Positions 53,300 through 62,300 of a stretch of DNA of 64,000 nt are shown here, in pieces. The stretch comes from Firmicutes bacterium CAG:95 (GTDB lineage Bacteria > Bacillota > Clostridia > Lachnospirales > Lachnospiraceae): assembly GCA_000438155.1 (NCBI GenBank), contig FR902981.1, positions 52,817 through 116,816 on the forward strand. Direction: 5' to 3'. The notes beneath the pieces were generated by a model, which saw only the letters and a list, made by a program, of their open reading frames with translations, searched no databases and was not told the DNA's origin. How positions within the stretch are numbered: the stretch's first letter is position 1; each line of letters starts with the position of its first letter. The position numbers and the translations under genes are program-made.

Positions 53300-54937
53300 T
53301 CAGCTGCGGTTCTGTGCTTCTACCAGACGCGTTCCGCAGTACTGTTCACGAAGCTTCGGCTTCTCAATCTTGCCGGTAGGATTTCTCGGAATATCCGCAA
53401 ATACAATCTTATGCGGACGCTTATAACGGGGAAGCTTCTGACAGAATTCATTCACCTCTTCCTCTGTACAGGATTGATCCGGCTTTAACTCAATTACCGC
53501 AAGGGTTGTCTCACCCAGACGCTTATCGGGAATACCAATGACTGCCACATCATGAACGGCATCAATATTACGCAGGAAATCCTCAATCTGTACCGGATAA
53601 ATATTCTCACCGCCACTGATAATAACATCCTTCTTCCGGTCTACCAGGAAGATGAAGCCATCCTCATCCATCTGTGCCATATCTCCGGTATAAAGCCAGC
53701 CTTCCTCATCCATGACTTCCTTCGTTGCCTCTTCATCATTATAATAACAGGTCATTACCCCGGGTCCCTTAACCGCAAGCTCGCCGACCTCTCCCTGTGG
53801 AACCTCATTCCGCTTCTCGTCCACAATCTTAACCTTCCAGCCAAAGCCCGGCTTTCCGATTGCACCAACCTTATCAATATTTTCTACTCCAAGATGAACA
53901 CATCCTGGGCCGATGGACTCGCTTAAGCCGTAATTGGTATCATACTGGTGGTTCGGGAAATAATGCTTCCAGTGCTTAATCAGACTCGGTGGTACCGGCT
54001 GTGCGCCGATGTGCATGAGTCTCCAGTGTGACAGATCATAATCCTCAAGCTTCACTCTTCCGCTGTCTAACGCTTCCAGAATATCCTGTGCCCACGGAAC
54101 CAGGAGCCATACAATCGTACATTTTTCTTTGGATACCGCATCCAATATGTATTCCGGTCTGGTTCCCTTTAACAGAACTGCCTTGCTTCCGGACAAAAGG
54201 GAGCCGAACCAGTGCATCTTCGCACCTGTATGATATAACGGAGGAATGCACAGAAACACATCGTCCCTGGTCTGTCCATGATGATTCTGCTCCACACGGC
54301 AGGAATGGATCAGACTTTCATGATTATGCAAGATTGCCTTCGGGAAGCCTGTTGTTCCGGAAGAGAAGTAAATTGCTGCATCATCCTGTTCCGTAAGATG
54401 AACCTTCGGTGCCACACTGGAACAATTCGAGGTCAGTGAAGCATAATCCTCTGCAAAGGTCGGGCAGTTATCTCCTACGAAAAACAATAAACGGTTGCGG
54501 CTGATTTCATCTGCAATCTCCTCCACACGTCCGATAAATTCAGGTCCGAATACCAGCACATCTGCCTCTGCCTTTTCTACGCAATACCGGATTTCATCCG
54601 GCGCATAACGGAAGTTCAGCGGAACGGCAAGCGCTCCTGTTTTCATGATTCCAAAATAAATCGGCAGCCATTCCAGACAGTTCATTAACAGAATTGCCAC
54701 CTTGTCCCCCTTCTTAATACCTCTTGAAATCAGCAGATTGGCAAACCGGTTCGCCTTTTCATCAAATACCCGCCAGGTAATCTCCCTTCGATAATGTGTC
54801 ATAGGATTGGGCTCTATCAGTTCATATTCCTTCCAGGTAACCCGCCGGATCTCTTTGACCTCCGGGTTAATCTCCACCAGACAGACCTCATCCCCATAAC
54901 TTCTGCTGTTCTGCTCCAATACATCTACAATTGTCAT
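53300..54937 (-). CDS. AMP-forming acyl-CoA ligase
   Basis: The 545-residue adenylating enzyme has the AMP-binding P-loop IYFSSGTTGFPKA, NYGLSESIGPG, YTGDMAQMDEDGF, DRKKDVIISGGENIYP and the final catalytic lysine in RNPTGKIEKPKLR. It activates an organic acid to its CoA thioester. The N-terminal part resembles acyl-CoA synthetases for carnitine or fatty acids (LLMNCLEWLPIYFGIMKTGA). A good promoter lies 93 bp upstream. Confidence 0.9.
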   Translation of the reverse strand: MTIVDVLEQNSRSYGDEVCLVEINPEVKEIRRVTWKEYELIEPNPMTHYRREITWRVFDEKANRFANLLISRGIKKGDKVAILLMNCLEWLPIYFGIMKTGALAVPLNFRYAPDEIRYCVEKAEADVLVFGPEFIGRVEEIADEISRNRLLFFVGDNCPTFAEDYASLTSNCSSVAPKVHLTEQDDAAIYFSSGTTGFPKAILHNHESLIHSCRVEQNHHGQTRDDVFLCIPPLYHTGAKMHWFGSLLSGSKAVLLKGTRPEYILDAVSKEKCTIVWLLVPWAQDILEALDSGRVKLEDYDLSHWRLMHIGAQPVPPSLIKHWKHYFPNHQYDTNYGLSESIGPGCVHLGVENIDKVGAIGKPGFGWKVKIVDEKRNEVPQGEVGELAVKGPGVMTCYYNDEEATKEVMDEEGWLYTGDMAQMDEDGFIFLVDRKKDVIISGGENIYPVQIEDFLRNIDAVHDVAVIGIPDKRLGETTLAVIELKPDQSCTEEEVNEFCQKLPRYKRPHKIVFADIPRNPTGKIEKPKLREQYCGTRLVEAQNRS

Positions 54938-55029
54938 TTTCCCTCTCCTTTGATATTATGTAAACTGTTTTATTGTGATATATACTTCAATATTATGTCC
55001 TTTTATGCTTTAACGCTTTTATCTATTGA

Positions 55030-55058
55030 AGTATACCCTTGTATTCGTTATTTGTCAA
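55030..55058 (-). promoter_or_regulatory. Consensus promoter of the acyl-CoA ligase gene
   Basis: On the minus strand TTGACA (55058-55053), a 17-bp spacer and TATACT (55035-55030), giving a 5' leader of about 85 nt. Confidence 0.8.
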
Positions 55059-55163
55059 GGATATTACCACACCCCACTACACAAAAGTAGCAGTTCATCC
55101 ATGCCATTCATAAGTTGCCGGATTGTACAGATTTGCTAATAAATATACGCGCTTTCCGGCAGC

Positions 55164-55196
55164 AAAAAGGCACCAGACCATTCTATGTCTGATGCC
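55164..55196 (-). terminator. Intrinsic terminator after the purine/thyX genes
   Basis: On the minus strand GGCATCAGAC pairs with GTCTGGTGCC (one T-G pair), followed by TTTTT. The 406-bp gap 54938-55343 holds this terminator and the ligase promoter; I see no gene in it. Confidence 0.85.
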
Positions 55197-55343
55197 AAAA
55201 TTTCACGTTTTCCTCTCTGAAACTCACCTTGAAATCTGCACAGACATATAAGACCTATTGCTTATAACTGTGCAGGAACTGCATTCCGCATGTCAATCGG
55301 CTTTCCAATAAATCTCAGTTTTGGATAAGAACTATCCGGAAAA

Positions 55344-56021
55344 TTACACTTCCTTCTTCGGCTTCCGTCCACAGCACTTTGTCTCGGTACAAAATCCAGT
55401 AACCTCGCACTTCGGCTGGAAGTAATTCTCGGTTAAGAACTTCCACTCTTCCGAATAATTACTGAGCTCTGTCTTCATATCGTTCATCAGCTGGCGGAAC
55501 TCCCAATATGCTCTCGTACAGAGTCTCTGATGGGACATATCCACGAGATTCCTTAAATTGGTACGAAGTACCACCTTGCTTTCCATTCCAAGTGGAAGAA
55601 GCATGCCCACATCCTCACGCGGCAGTTCCATCGCTTCTAACTTCTGCATTGCGGTAAGAATCTCTTCCATGGCATGATCATAAATTGCTTTCGCCTCTTC
55701 ATTACCCGCAATAGTAGGCGGTGTCACATACGGAAAGCCCTTCTGATAATTGATATATCTGGTAGAAGCCTGCAGTCTTGTCGGGCTGCCTCCGATATGG
55801 GTATACAGTTCACGGATCACTCTTGCAGAATATCCTTCCAGAATCATATAAACCTGCGGATACTCCCAGGTTCTTCCATGTCCGGAAGAAAGACAGTCAA
55901 GTCCTCTCTTATAATTACGATCCTCTTTCGTGATGTCTGCTCCCCAGCATACACCGGCCTCACGTCCGATCAGACTGACTGGATCCTTTGTGGTTTCCTT
56001 TTGAATAATGATCTTTCCCAT
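55344..56021 (-). CDS. ThyX-like flavin-dependent thymidylate synthase, divergent
   Basis: The 225-residue protein has the ThyX layout: ADITKEDRNYKRGLDCLSSG, then EYPQVYMILEGYSARVIREL, and the helix ending QASTRYINY, which corresponds to the SxRY part of the ThyX signature. The preceding RHRxxS is not present (YTHIGGSPTRL instead). The C-terminus is Cys-rich (CEVTGFCTETKCCG), possibly a metal site. ThyX makes dTMP from dUMP using FAD and methylenetetrahydrofolate; whether this one does is uncertain. It follows purF closely and ends at a terminator. Confidence 0.7.
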   Translation of the reverse strand: MGKIIIQKETTKDPVSLIGREAGVCWGADITKEDRNYKRGLDCLSSGHGRTWEYPQVYMILEGYSARVIRELYTHIGGSPTRLQASTRYINYQKGFPYVTPPTIAGNEEAKAIYDHAMEEILTAMQKLEAMELPREDVGMLLPLGMESKVVLRTNLRNLVDMSHQRLCTRAYWEFRQLMNDMKTELSNYSEEWKFLTENYFQPKCEVTGFCTETKCCGRKPKKEV

Positions 56022-56076
56022 CTTAGCTCTCTTTTCTCCGTTGATTTTCTTTTGGCTTATTATACACCACGTCCTT

Positions 56077-57483
56077 TTATTCCCTGCCATCCCAACAGTA
56101 GGTACAGAGCTTGCAGCGGTCGATTCCGACGGATTCGATCATATCATCAAGACGGTGGAACCGCAGGGAAGTAAAGTTCAACTGTACTCCGATCCGCTTT
56201 ACCATCTCCTGATACTCCGGAGAATCCGGATTGGAATATGCACTTAAATTTACATTGGCTGCGTTTCCGGTCATTTCCTTAATCGTTCTTCTGGTAATCA
56301 GCTCCATCTCGGAAGAAGAACGGGAAAAATTCAGGTACTTACATCCGTATAATAACGGCGGGCATGCCGTACGGATATGAACCTCTCCTGCCCCGCTCTG
56401 ATACAGGAATTCAGTGGTTTCCCGAAGCTGTGTACCACGCACGATGGAATCATCAATCAATAGAAGGCTCTTGTCCTTGATCAGGTCATGTACCGGAATC
56501 AGCTTCATCTTTGCAATCATATTACGCTGGCTCTGGATCGTTGGCATAAAGGAACGCGGCCACGTTGGCGTATACTTGATAAACGGTCTGGAAAAAGGAA
56601 TTCCGGACGCATTGGAATATCCGATTGCATGTGCCACACCGGAATCCGGGACACCGGCTACATTATCCGGATGCACATCGTCCCGCCTGGCAAGAAGCGC
56701 ACCGCAGTTGTAACGCATCTTTTCTACACTGATGCCTTCGTAGGAAGAGGACGGATAACCATAATATACCCAGAGGAAGGTACAGATCTTCATCTCCTTA
56801 CCGGGTGAAACCAGAGTCGTTACCGATTCCGGTGTCACAATGACGATTTCTCCGGGGCCTAACTCCTTTTCATCCACATAACCAAGATTCAGATAGGCAA
56901 AGCTTTCAAAGGAAATGCAGTAAGCATCCTCCTTCTTTCCGACTACAACAGGAGTTCGTCCGAGCCGGTCCCTGGCGGCATAAATTCCCTTTGGTGTCAG
57001 TAATACCACCGTCATGGAACCATCGATCAATTCCTGTACATATTGCAGGCCTTCGATCAGATTGTCCTTCTGATTGATGACGGCTGCCACAAGTTCGGTT
57101 GCATTGATATCCCCGCCACTCATCTCAAGAAAGTGGGAATGTCCCGAGGAAAACAGGTCATCCACAATGGCCTCCATGTTATTGATCTTACCAACCGTCA
57201 TGATCGCATAGGTACCATGGTGGGAACGCACAAGCAGAGGCTGCGGTTCATAGTCTGAAATACAACCGATACCGAGGGTTCCCTGCATTTCATTTACATC
57301 TTTGTCAAACTTGGTCCGGAAAGGCGCATTCTCAATATTGTGAATGGCTCTTTCAAAACCGGTCTCTTTATTATATACGGCCATACCTGCTCTTCTGGTT
57401 CCCAGATGGGAATGGTAGTCCGTACCGAAAAACAAATCAAACACGCAATCGTTCTTTGACGCTACGCCAAAAAATCCACCCAT
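56077..57483 (-). CDS. PurF-like amidophosphoribosyltransferase without the N-terminal cysteine
   Basis: The 468-residue protein has the PurF architecture: an Ntn-type domain (1-230) and a phosphoribosyltransferase domain with the PRPP motif LLLIDDSIVRGTQ (341-352) and a C-terminal CKLCTYC. Active PurF starts MCGI; here it is MGGFFGVAS, so the nucleophile Cys is Gly. The glutamine-site motif GHxRYST is replaced by GIGCISDYEP. It therefore cannot use glutamine in the normal way; it may use ammonia or have another task. It lies between purB and the ThyX-like gene. Confidence 0.82.
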   Translation of the reverse strand: MGGFFGVASKNDCVFDLFFGTDYHSHLGTRRAGMAVYNKETGFERAIHNIENAPFRTKFDKDVNEMQGTLGIGCISDYEPQPLLVRSHHGTYAIMTVGKINNMEAIVDDLFSSGHSHFLEMSGGDINATELVAAVINQKDNLIEGLQYVQELIDGSMTVVLLTPKGIYAARDRLGRTPVVVGKKEDAYCISFESFAYLNLGYVDEKELGPGEIVIVTPESVTTLVSPGKEMKICTFLWVYYGYPSSSYEGISVEKMRYNCGALLARRDDVHPDNVAGVPDSGVAHAIGYSNASGIPFSRPFIKYTPTWPRSFMPTIQSQRNMIAKMKLIPVHDLIKDKSLLLIDDSIVRGTQLRETTEFLYQSGAGEVHIRTACPPLLYGCKYLNFSRSSSEMELITRRTIKEMTGNAANVNLSAYSNPDSPEYQEMVKRIGVQLNFTSLRFHRLDDMIESVGIDRCKLCTYCWDGRE

Positions 57484-57524
57484 ATTAAAATTTTTTCCTT
57501 TCCTTAGAAAATCACCCTCATGAT

Positions 57525-58976
57525 TTAAACATTGATCTCGACCTTCACGCCAAGTAAATCACTGTTATCCTGTAAGATCGGTGAAATCACCTTTCTTAAG
57601 AACGCTTCTACCTGTTCTCTGGAACGGCCCACATAACGGGACGGCTCCATGGTCTTCTGTAAATCCTCAAGGGTCATATGGAATTCCGGATCCGCTGCAA
57701 TCAGCTCTAAAAGATTGTTCTCCCTGCCTTCCTGCTTCACATTCTTACCGGCTTCCATGGATAACTCTCGGATCTTTTCATGCAGCTCCTGACGGTTTCC
57801 GCCCATCTTTACGGCATCCATCATGATGTTCTCGGTTGCCATGAACGGAAGCTCACTTAACATATGCTTCTCAATGACCTTCGGATAAACCACCAGTCCG
57901 TCGACAACATTCAGACACAGGTCTAAAATTCCATCAATTGCAAGGAACGCCTCCGGAATGGATAATCGCTTATTGGCAGAATCATCCAATGTACGCTCAA
58001 ACCACTGGGTTGCAGAGGTAATTGCCGGATTCAGTGCATCGATCATCACGTAGCGGGAAAGGGATGCGATCCGTTCACTTCTCATCGGGTTTCTCTTATA
58101 AGCCATGGCGGAAGATCCGATCTGATTCTTTTCAAACGGCTCTTCTACTTCCTTAAGATGCTGCAGCAGACGGATGTCATTGGACATCTTATGAGCGCTG
58201 GCTGCAATTCCGGCAAGGACATTGGCAACTCTCGTATCCACCTTACGGGAATAGGTCTGTCCGGAAACCGGATAACATTCCTTAAAACCCATCTTCTGTG
58301 CAATCATCGGATCAATCTTATCAATCGTCTCCTGATCGCCGTTAAACAGCTCCAGGAAAGAAGCCTGTGTTCCTGTGGTTCCCTTGGAGCCAAGGAGCTT
58401 CATGCCGGAAAGCACATGGTCAAGATCCTCAAGATCCAGACAGAATTCCTGCATCCACAGGGTTGCACGCTTTCCAACGGTAGTCGGCTGTGCCGGCTGG
58501 AAATGCGTAAATGCCAGCGTCGGCTGTGCCTTGTATTTATCTGCAAAGTCAGCAAGCTCCTTTAATACATTAATGAGCTTTTTCTTCACAAGACGGAGTG
58601 CTTCTGTCATCACGATAATATCGGTATTATCTCCTACATAACAGCTGGTTGCGCCAAGGTGAATAATACCTGCTGCCTTCGGGCACTGCTGTCCGTAAGC
58701 ATAAACATGGCTCATAACATCGTGGCGAACTTCCTTTTCTCTTGCTTTTGCCACATCATAGTTAATGTCATCGGCATGACTCTTTAATTCATCAATCTGT
58801 TCTCTGGTAATAACCGGCTTCCCATCCTGGGAAAGTCCTAATTCCATCTCAGTCTCTGCAAGTGCAATCCAAAGCTTACGCCAGGTACGGAACTTCATGT
58901 CCGGAGAAAAGATATACTGCATGTCTTTACTTGCATAACGCTCTGACAAAGGACTTACATATCTGTCTGTACTCAT
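57525..58976 (-). CDS. purB: Adenylosuccinate lyase
   Basis: The 483-residue enzyme has the fumarase/aspartase superfamily signature GSSAMAYKRNPMRSE (catalytic Ser loop) and HLGATSCYVGDNTD and TLAFTHFQPAQPTTVGKR. It cleaves SAICAR and adenylosuccinate in purine synthesis. AGGAGG before the ATG at 58976 fixes the start; a longer frame upstream overlaps purC and is not real. It follows purC by 10 bp. Confidence 0.95.
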   Translation of the reverse strand: MSTDRYVSPLSERYASKDMQYIFSPDMKFRTWRKLWIALAETEMELGLSQDGKPVITREQIDELKSHADDINYDVAKAREKEVRHDVMSHVYAYGQQCPKAAGIIHLGATSCYVGDNTDIIVMTEALRLVKKKLINVLKELADFADKYKAQPTLAFTHFQPAQPTTVGKRATLWMQEFCLDLEDLDHVLSGMKLLGSKGTTGTQASFLELFNGDQETIDKIDPMIAQKMGFKECYPVSGQTYSRKVDTRVANVLAGIAASAHKMSNDIRLLQHLKEVEEPFEKNQIGSSAMAYKRNPMRSERIASLSRYVMIDALNPAITSATQWFERTLDDSANKRLSIPEAFLAIDGILDLCLNVVDGLVVYPKVIEKHMLSELPFMATENIMMDAVKMGGNRQELHEKIRELSMEAGKNVKQEGRENNLLELIAADPEFHMTLEDLQKTMEPSRYVGRSREQVEAFLRKVISPILQDNSDLLGVKVEINV

Positions 58977-58986
58977 TCCCTTCCTC

Positions 58987-59694
58987 CTATGCCAGTCCAA
59001 GTCTCTTGAATACTTCGTTGTAAGCTTCTTCCACATTTCCAAGGTCACGACGGAAACGGTCCTTGTCAAGCTTTTCATTAGTATTGACATCCCACAGACG
59101 GCAAGTATCCGGAGATACTTCATCTGCTAACAGGATTTCTCCATGGAAACGGCCAAACTCGATCTTAAAGTCAATGAGCTTGATATCCGCCTGAAGGAAA
59201 TAAGCCTTCAGTACTTCATTTACCTTAAAAGCATACTTCTTAATGGTGGCAATTTCATCCCAGGTAGCAAGTCCCAGGGCAACAGCAAAATAGCTGTTAA
59301 TCAGCGGATCGCCTAAAGCATCATTTTTATAACTGAACTCAATGGTAGGCTCTTTAAAGGGGGTTCCCTCCGGTACTCCAAGACGCTTGCTGAAGCTTCC
59401 TGCAGCCACATTACGGATAATAACCTCTAAAGGTACAATATCGACCTTCTTTACAGCAGTTTCACGGTCACTCAGCTCCTCGATCAGATGGGTAGGTACC
59501 CCTTCCTTCTCCAGAAGCTTAAATACGTGATTGGTCATACGGTTATTGATGGCACCCTTTCCTACGATGGTTCCCTTCTTTTCGCCGTTGAAAGCAGTTG
59601 CATCATCCTTATAATCCACGATAACAACATCCGGATCCTCTGTTGCAAATACCTTCTTTGCCTTTCCTTCATAAAGCTGTTCCATTTTTTTCAT
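58987..59694 (-). CDS. purC: SAICAR synthetase
   Basis: The 235-residue enzyme starts with [16 protein letters not shown] and contains [28 protein letters not shown] and [12 protein letters not shown], all typical of PurC. It joins CAIR and aspartate using ATP in purine synthesis. GGAGGA precedes the ATG. It is the first gene of the purC-purB-purF-like-thyX-like series; the 77 bp upstream show no purine riboswitch. Confidence 0.96.
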   Translation of the reverse strand: MKKMEQLYEGKAKKVFATEDPDVVIVDYKDDATAFNGEKKGTIVGKGAINNRMTNHVFKLLEKEGVPTHLIEELSDRETAVKKVDIVPLEVIIRNVAAGSFSKRLGVPEGTPFKEPTIEFSYKNDALGDPLINSYFAVALGLATWDEIATIKKYAFKVNEVLKAYFLQADIKLIDFKIEFGRFHGEILLADEVSPDTCRLWDVNTNEKLDKDRFRRDLGNVEEAYNEVFKRLGLA

Positions 59695-59771
59695 GATTAT
59701 CCTCCATTTGAAAGTTTATATTTGAAAGAAACATCGGTCTCCCCATGTTCTTTACAAGCAATGGCATCCGA

Positions 59772-60533
59772 TCAGGCGTTCAGTTTTCCGATAAATTCCT
59801 TCACCCGTTCATTTTCCGAAGCAAAGATCTCCTCCGGCGTTCCCTGCATCTTAATATGACCGCCTTCCATGAATATGATCTTGTCGGATACTTCTTTGGC
59901 AAACTGCATTTCATGTGTCACAATGATCATGGTCATATGCTGCTTTGCCAGTTCCTTAATAACCTTAAGCACCTCTACCGTAAGCTCCGGATCAAGTGCG
60001 GAGGTCGGTTCATCAAAAAAGAGAATCTGGGGCTGCAGGGCCAGTGCCCTTGCAATCGAAACTCTCTGCTGCTGTCCTCCGGAAAGCTGGCACGGATAGG
60101 CATTTGCTTTATCGGCGAGCCCGAGCTGTTCTAAAAGCTTCTTTGCTCTCTCCACTGCCTCTTCCTTCGGTACTTTATCGACACAGACAGGTGCGTCTGT
60201 AATATTCTTCAATACGGTATAATGTGGAAACAGATTGAAATTCTGGAAAACCAGTCCGAAGTACTTCCGGATCTGCTTTAATTTCGCCCTGGACGCATAC
60301 ACGCATTTTCCGTTCTCTTCCTTCGCTGCTGCTTCCCCAAGATAAATGAGATCTCCCCCATCCATCTTTTCAAGTAATGTAGCACATCTAAGGAGCGTGG
60401 ACTTTCCGGAACCGGACGGTCCGATAATCGAAACGACCTCTCCCCGGTGCACCTCTATGGAAATATCTTCCAGTACATGCAGGTCACCGAAATGCTTTCT
60501 GATATGATTCATCTGTAATAAAGTCTCACTCAT
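59772..60533 (-). CDS. Polar amino-acid ABC transporter, ATP-binding protein
   Basis: The 253-residue ATPase has Walker A GPSGSGKSTLL, Q-loop LVFQNFNLFPHYTV, signature LSGGQQQRVSIARAL, Walker B ILFFDEPTSALDP and the H-loop in VTHEMQFAKEV. The FNLFPH motif is typical for GlnQ/ArtP-type amino-acid importers. It is coded 12 bp after the permease. Confidence 0.95.
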   Translation of the reverse strand: MSETLLQMNHIRKHFGDLHVLEDISIEVHRGEVVSIIGPSGSGKSTLLRCATLLEKMDGGDLIYLGEAAAKEENGKCVYASRAKLKQIRKYFGLVFQNFNLFPHYTVLKNITDAPVCVDKVPKEEAVERAKKLLEQLGLADKANAYPCQLSGGQQQRVSIARALALQPQILFFDEPTSALDPELTVEVLKVIKELAKQHMTMIIVTHEMQFAKEVSDKIIFMEGGHIKMQGTPEEIFASENERVKEFIGKLNA

Positions 60534-60545
60534 TCCGGCTGCCTC

Positions 60546-61193
60546 CTAATGATAATAGTCCATAGATTTCTCAATCCGTTCCATAATCGCTGCCACAAGC
60601 AGGTTAAAGATATAATAAAACAAACCTGCTGCCATCAGCGGCATAATGCTCGTTTCAGCTGCCGCGATCTGCTTGGCCAGCGTAAACATCTCTGCCTGTG
60701 ACAAAACAAAAGCAAGAGACGTATCCTTCACTAAGGTAATCGTTTCATTCGTAATCGACGGCAGAATCCTCTTCATCACCTGCGGGAAAATGATCTTGAA
60801 GAAGGTCTGCACCTTCCCATAGCCCAGAATCTCTGCGGCCTCATACTGTCCCACCGGCATGGATTCAATTCCGCCACGGTAAATCTCGGCAAAGTATGCT
60901 GCATAGTTCACCGCAAAGGCAATAATGATTGCCGGGAATCGGTATCCCTTCAGATTAGTGCCAAATAAATAGTACGGTCCGAAGTATACCACGATCAGCT
61001 GCAGCATCAACGGCGTACCTCTCATAATAGAAATATATATCTTACTGATACCTTTTAGCAACACATTTTTTGACATTCTTCCAAAAGCCACCAAAAGTCC
61101 CAGCGGTAACGAAAAAAGTAACGTCAGAAAAAAGATTTCTACCGTTACCAGCATTCCCTGTCCCAATTGCAATATAATTGTCTGAAAATTCAT
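60546..61193 (-). CDS. Polar amino-acid ABC transporter, permease
   Basis: The 215-residue HisM/GlnP-type permease has about five helices and the coupling loop AAEILGYGKVQTFFKIIFPQ. An N-terminal pattern typical of the family is YISIMRGTPLMLQL. It works with the ATPase downstream and the binding protein upstream. Confidence 0.94.
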   Translation of the reverse strand: MNFQTIILQLGQGMLVTVEIFFLTLLFSLPLGLLVAFGRMSKNVLLKGISKIYISIMRGTPLMLQLIVVYFGPYYLFGTNLKGYRFPAIIIAFAVNYAAYFAEIYRGGIESMPVGQYEAAEILGYGKVQTFFKIIFPQVMKRILPSITNETITLVKDTSLAFVLSQAEMFTLAKQIAAAETSIMPLMAAGLFYYIFNLLVAAIMERIEKSMDYYH

Positions 61194-61217
61194 ACCTTAC
61201 TCCTGTGTATAAGTTAA

Positions 61218-61261
61218 CTCAAAAATGATCCACCGGATCATTTTCTCATATGCATGGCAAC
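61218..61261. repeat. Dispersed repeat, family B, copy 2
   Basis: It matches 29681-29723 with two substitutions and an inserted A. AATGATCC-ACC-GGATCATT forms an 8-bp hairpin, followed by the constant TTCTCATATGCATGGCAAC. It lies between the binding-protein and permease genes. Confidence 0.8.
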
Positions 61262-61272
61262 ATAACTATTCA

Positions 61273-61296
61273 GGGGCAGAATCTTCATTCTGCCCC
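61273..61296 (-). promoter_or_regulatory. Strong intercistronic hairpin (attenuator or mRNA stabiliser)
   Basis: GGGGCAGAAT and ATTCTGCCCC form a perfect 10-bp stem with a 4-base loop directly after the binding-protein gene. There is no T-run on the minus strand, so it more likely protects the upstream mRNA or partly terminates. Confidence 0.6.
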
Positions 61297-61308
61297 CGGA
61301 ACACCTCT

Positions 61309-62187
61309 TTATTTGCCTAAGCAAACACTGTCCTCCAAGCCATACTTCTTTGCAATTTCCATAAAGGTTCCATCCTCTGCCATTTCAAGCAGGGTAGCTT
61401 CCACCTGATCCTTTAATTCGGTGTTGCCAAGCTTAAAGCCGATACCATACTGTTCAGTTGCCAGCTTTTCATCAAGGATTACGAAGCCGTCCCCTCTTGA
61501 TTCCAGCTGATAATCTGCAACTCCGATATCTACGGCGATCGCATCCACAGCACCTGCATCTAAATTCAGGAATCCGGTATTGTAATCTGCAAACTGTGTC
61601 AGTTCTGCAAAGGTTGCTGCCAGATCCGCTGCATCTCCTTCAAGGGCAGAAAGTGCTGAGGAATCCTTCTGTACTCCGACAATCTTACCGGCAAGATCCG
61701 CAGGAGCGGTAATTCCTGAATCTGCCTTTACGACAAATACCTGGCTGTTATCCACATAAGGAACGGTGAAGGTATACTGATCTTCACGTCCATTCATGGT
61801 AAATCCGTTCCAGATACAATCAATGGAGCCTGAGCTTAATTCCATATCCTTGGCATCCCAGTCAATCGGCTGCTTTACAAGTGTCCATCCGTTGCGGCTG
61901 CATACCTCAGCAGCAAGCTCTAAGTCAAATCCGGTATATTCACCATTCTCATCCATATAACCATAAGGCGGGAACTCTGCATCAAAACCGACCGTAAAGG
62001 TTCTTCCTTCTGCAGATGCGTCTGCCTGTTCACTATCCTCCTGTGCTGCATCCGCATTCTCCTGTGCAGTGGTTTCTTCCGGAGCCTCTGTCGTTGTATC
62101 CTGTGCGGCAGTCTCCCCGGCACCGCATCCAGCCAGTAATCCGGTCATCATTACGGCTGCAATAGTAACTGCAAGTAACTTTTTCAT
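61309..62187 (-). CDS. Polar amino-acid ABC transporter, substrate-binding lipoprotein
   Basis: The 292-residue protein has a lipoprotein signal with lipobox LLAGC, an acidic Ala/Glu/Asp linker and a family 3 solute-binding domain (FTVGFDAEFPPYGYMDENGE, GFDLELAAEVC, WDAKDMELSSGSIDCIWNGF). It binds a polar amino acid; cystine-, glutamine- and lysine-type binders look alike here. The ATG at 62187 follows GGATGGAGAG. Repeated GCATG motifs upstream near 62250-62285 may be regulatory. Confidence 0.94.
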   Translation of the reverse strand: MKKLLAVTIAAVMMTGLLAGCGAGETAAQDTTTEAPEETTAQENADAAQEDSEQADASAEGRTFTVGFDAEFPPYGYMDENGEYTGFDLELAAEVCSRNGWTLVKQPIDWDAKDMELSSGSIDCIWNGFTMNGREDQYTFTVPYVDNSQVFVVKADSGITAPADLAGKIVGVQKDSSALSALEGDAADLAATFAELTQFADYNTGFLNLDAGAVDAIAVDIGVADYQLESRGDGFVILDEKLATEQYGIGFKLGNTELKDQVEATLLEMAEDGTFMEIAKKYGLEDSVCLGK

Positions 62188-62300
62188 AATCTCTCCATCC
62201 TTCCTTAGTCCTGTATTCACAGGTTAGTTATGCATCACGCTACCTCTTTAGCATGATAAAGCATGTTCGATACCCATGCTACCATGCACACTAAGGAAAG

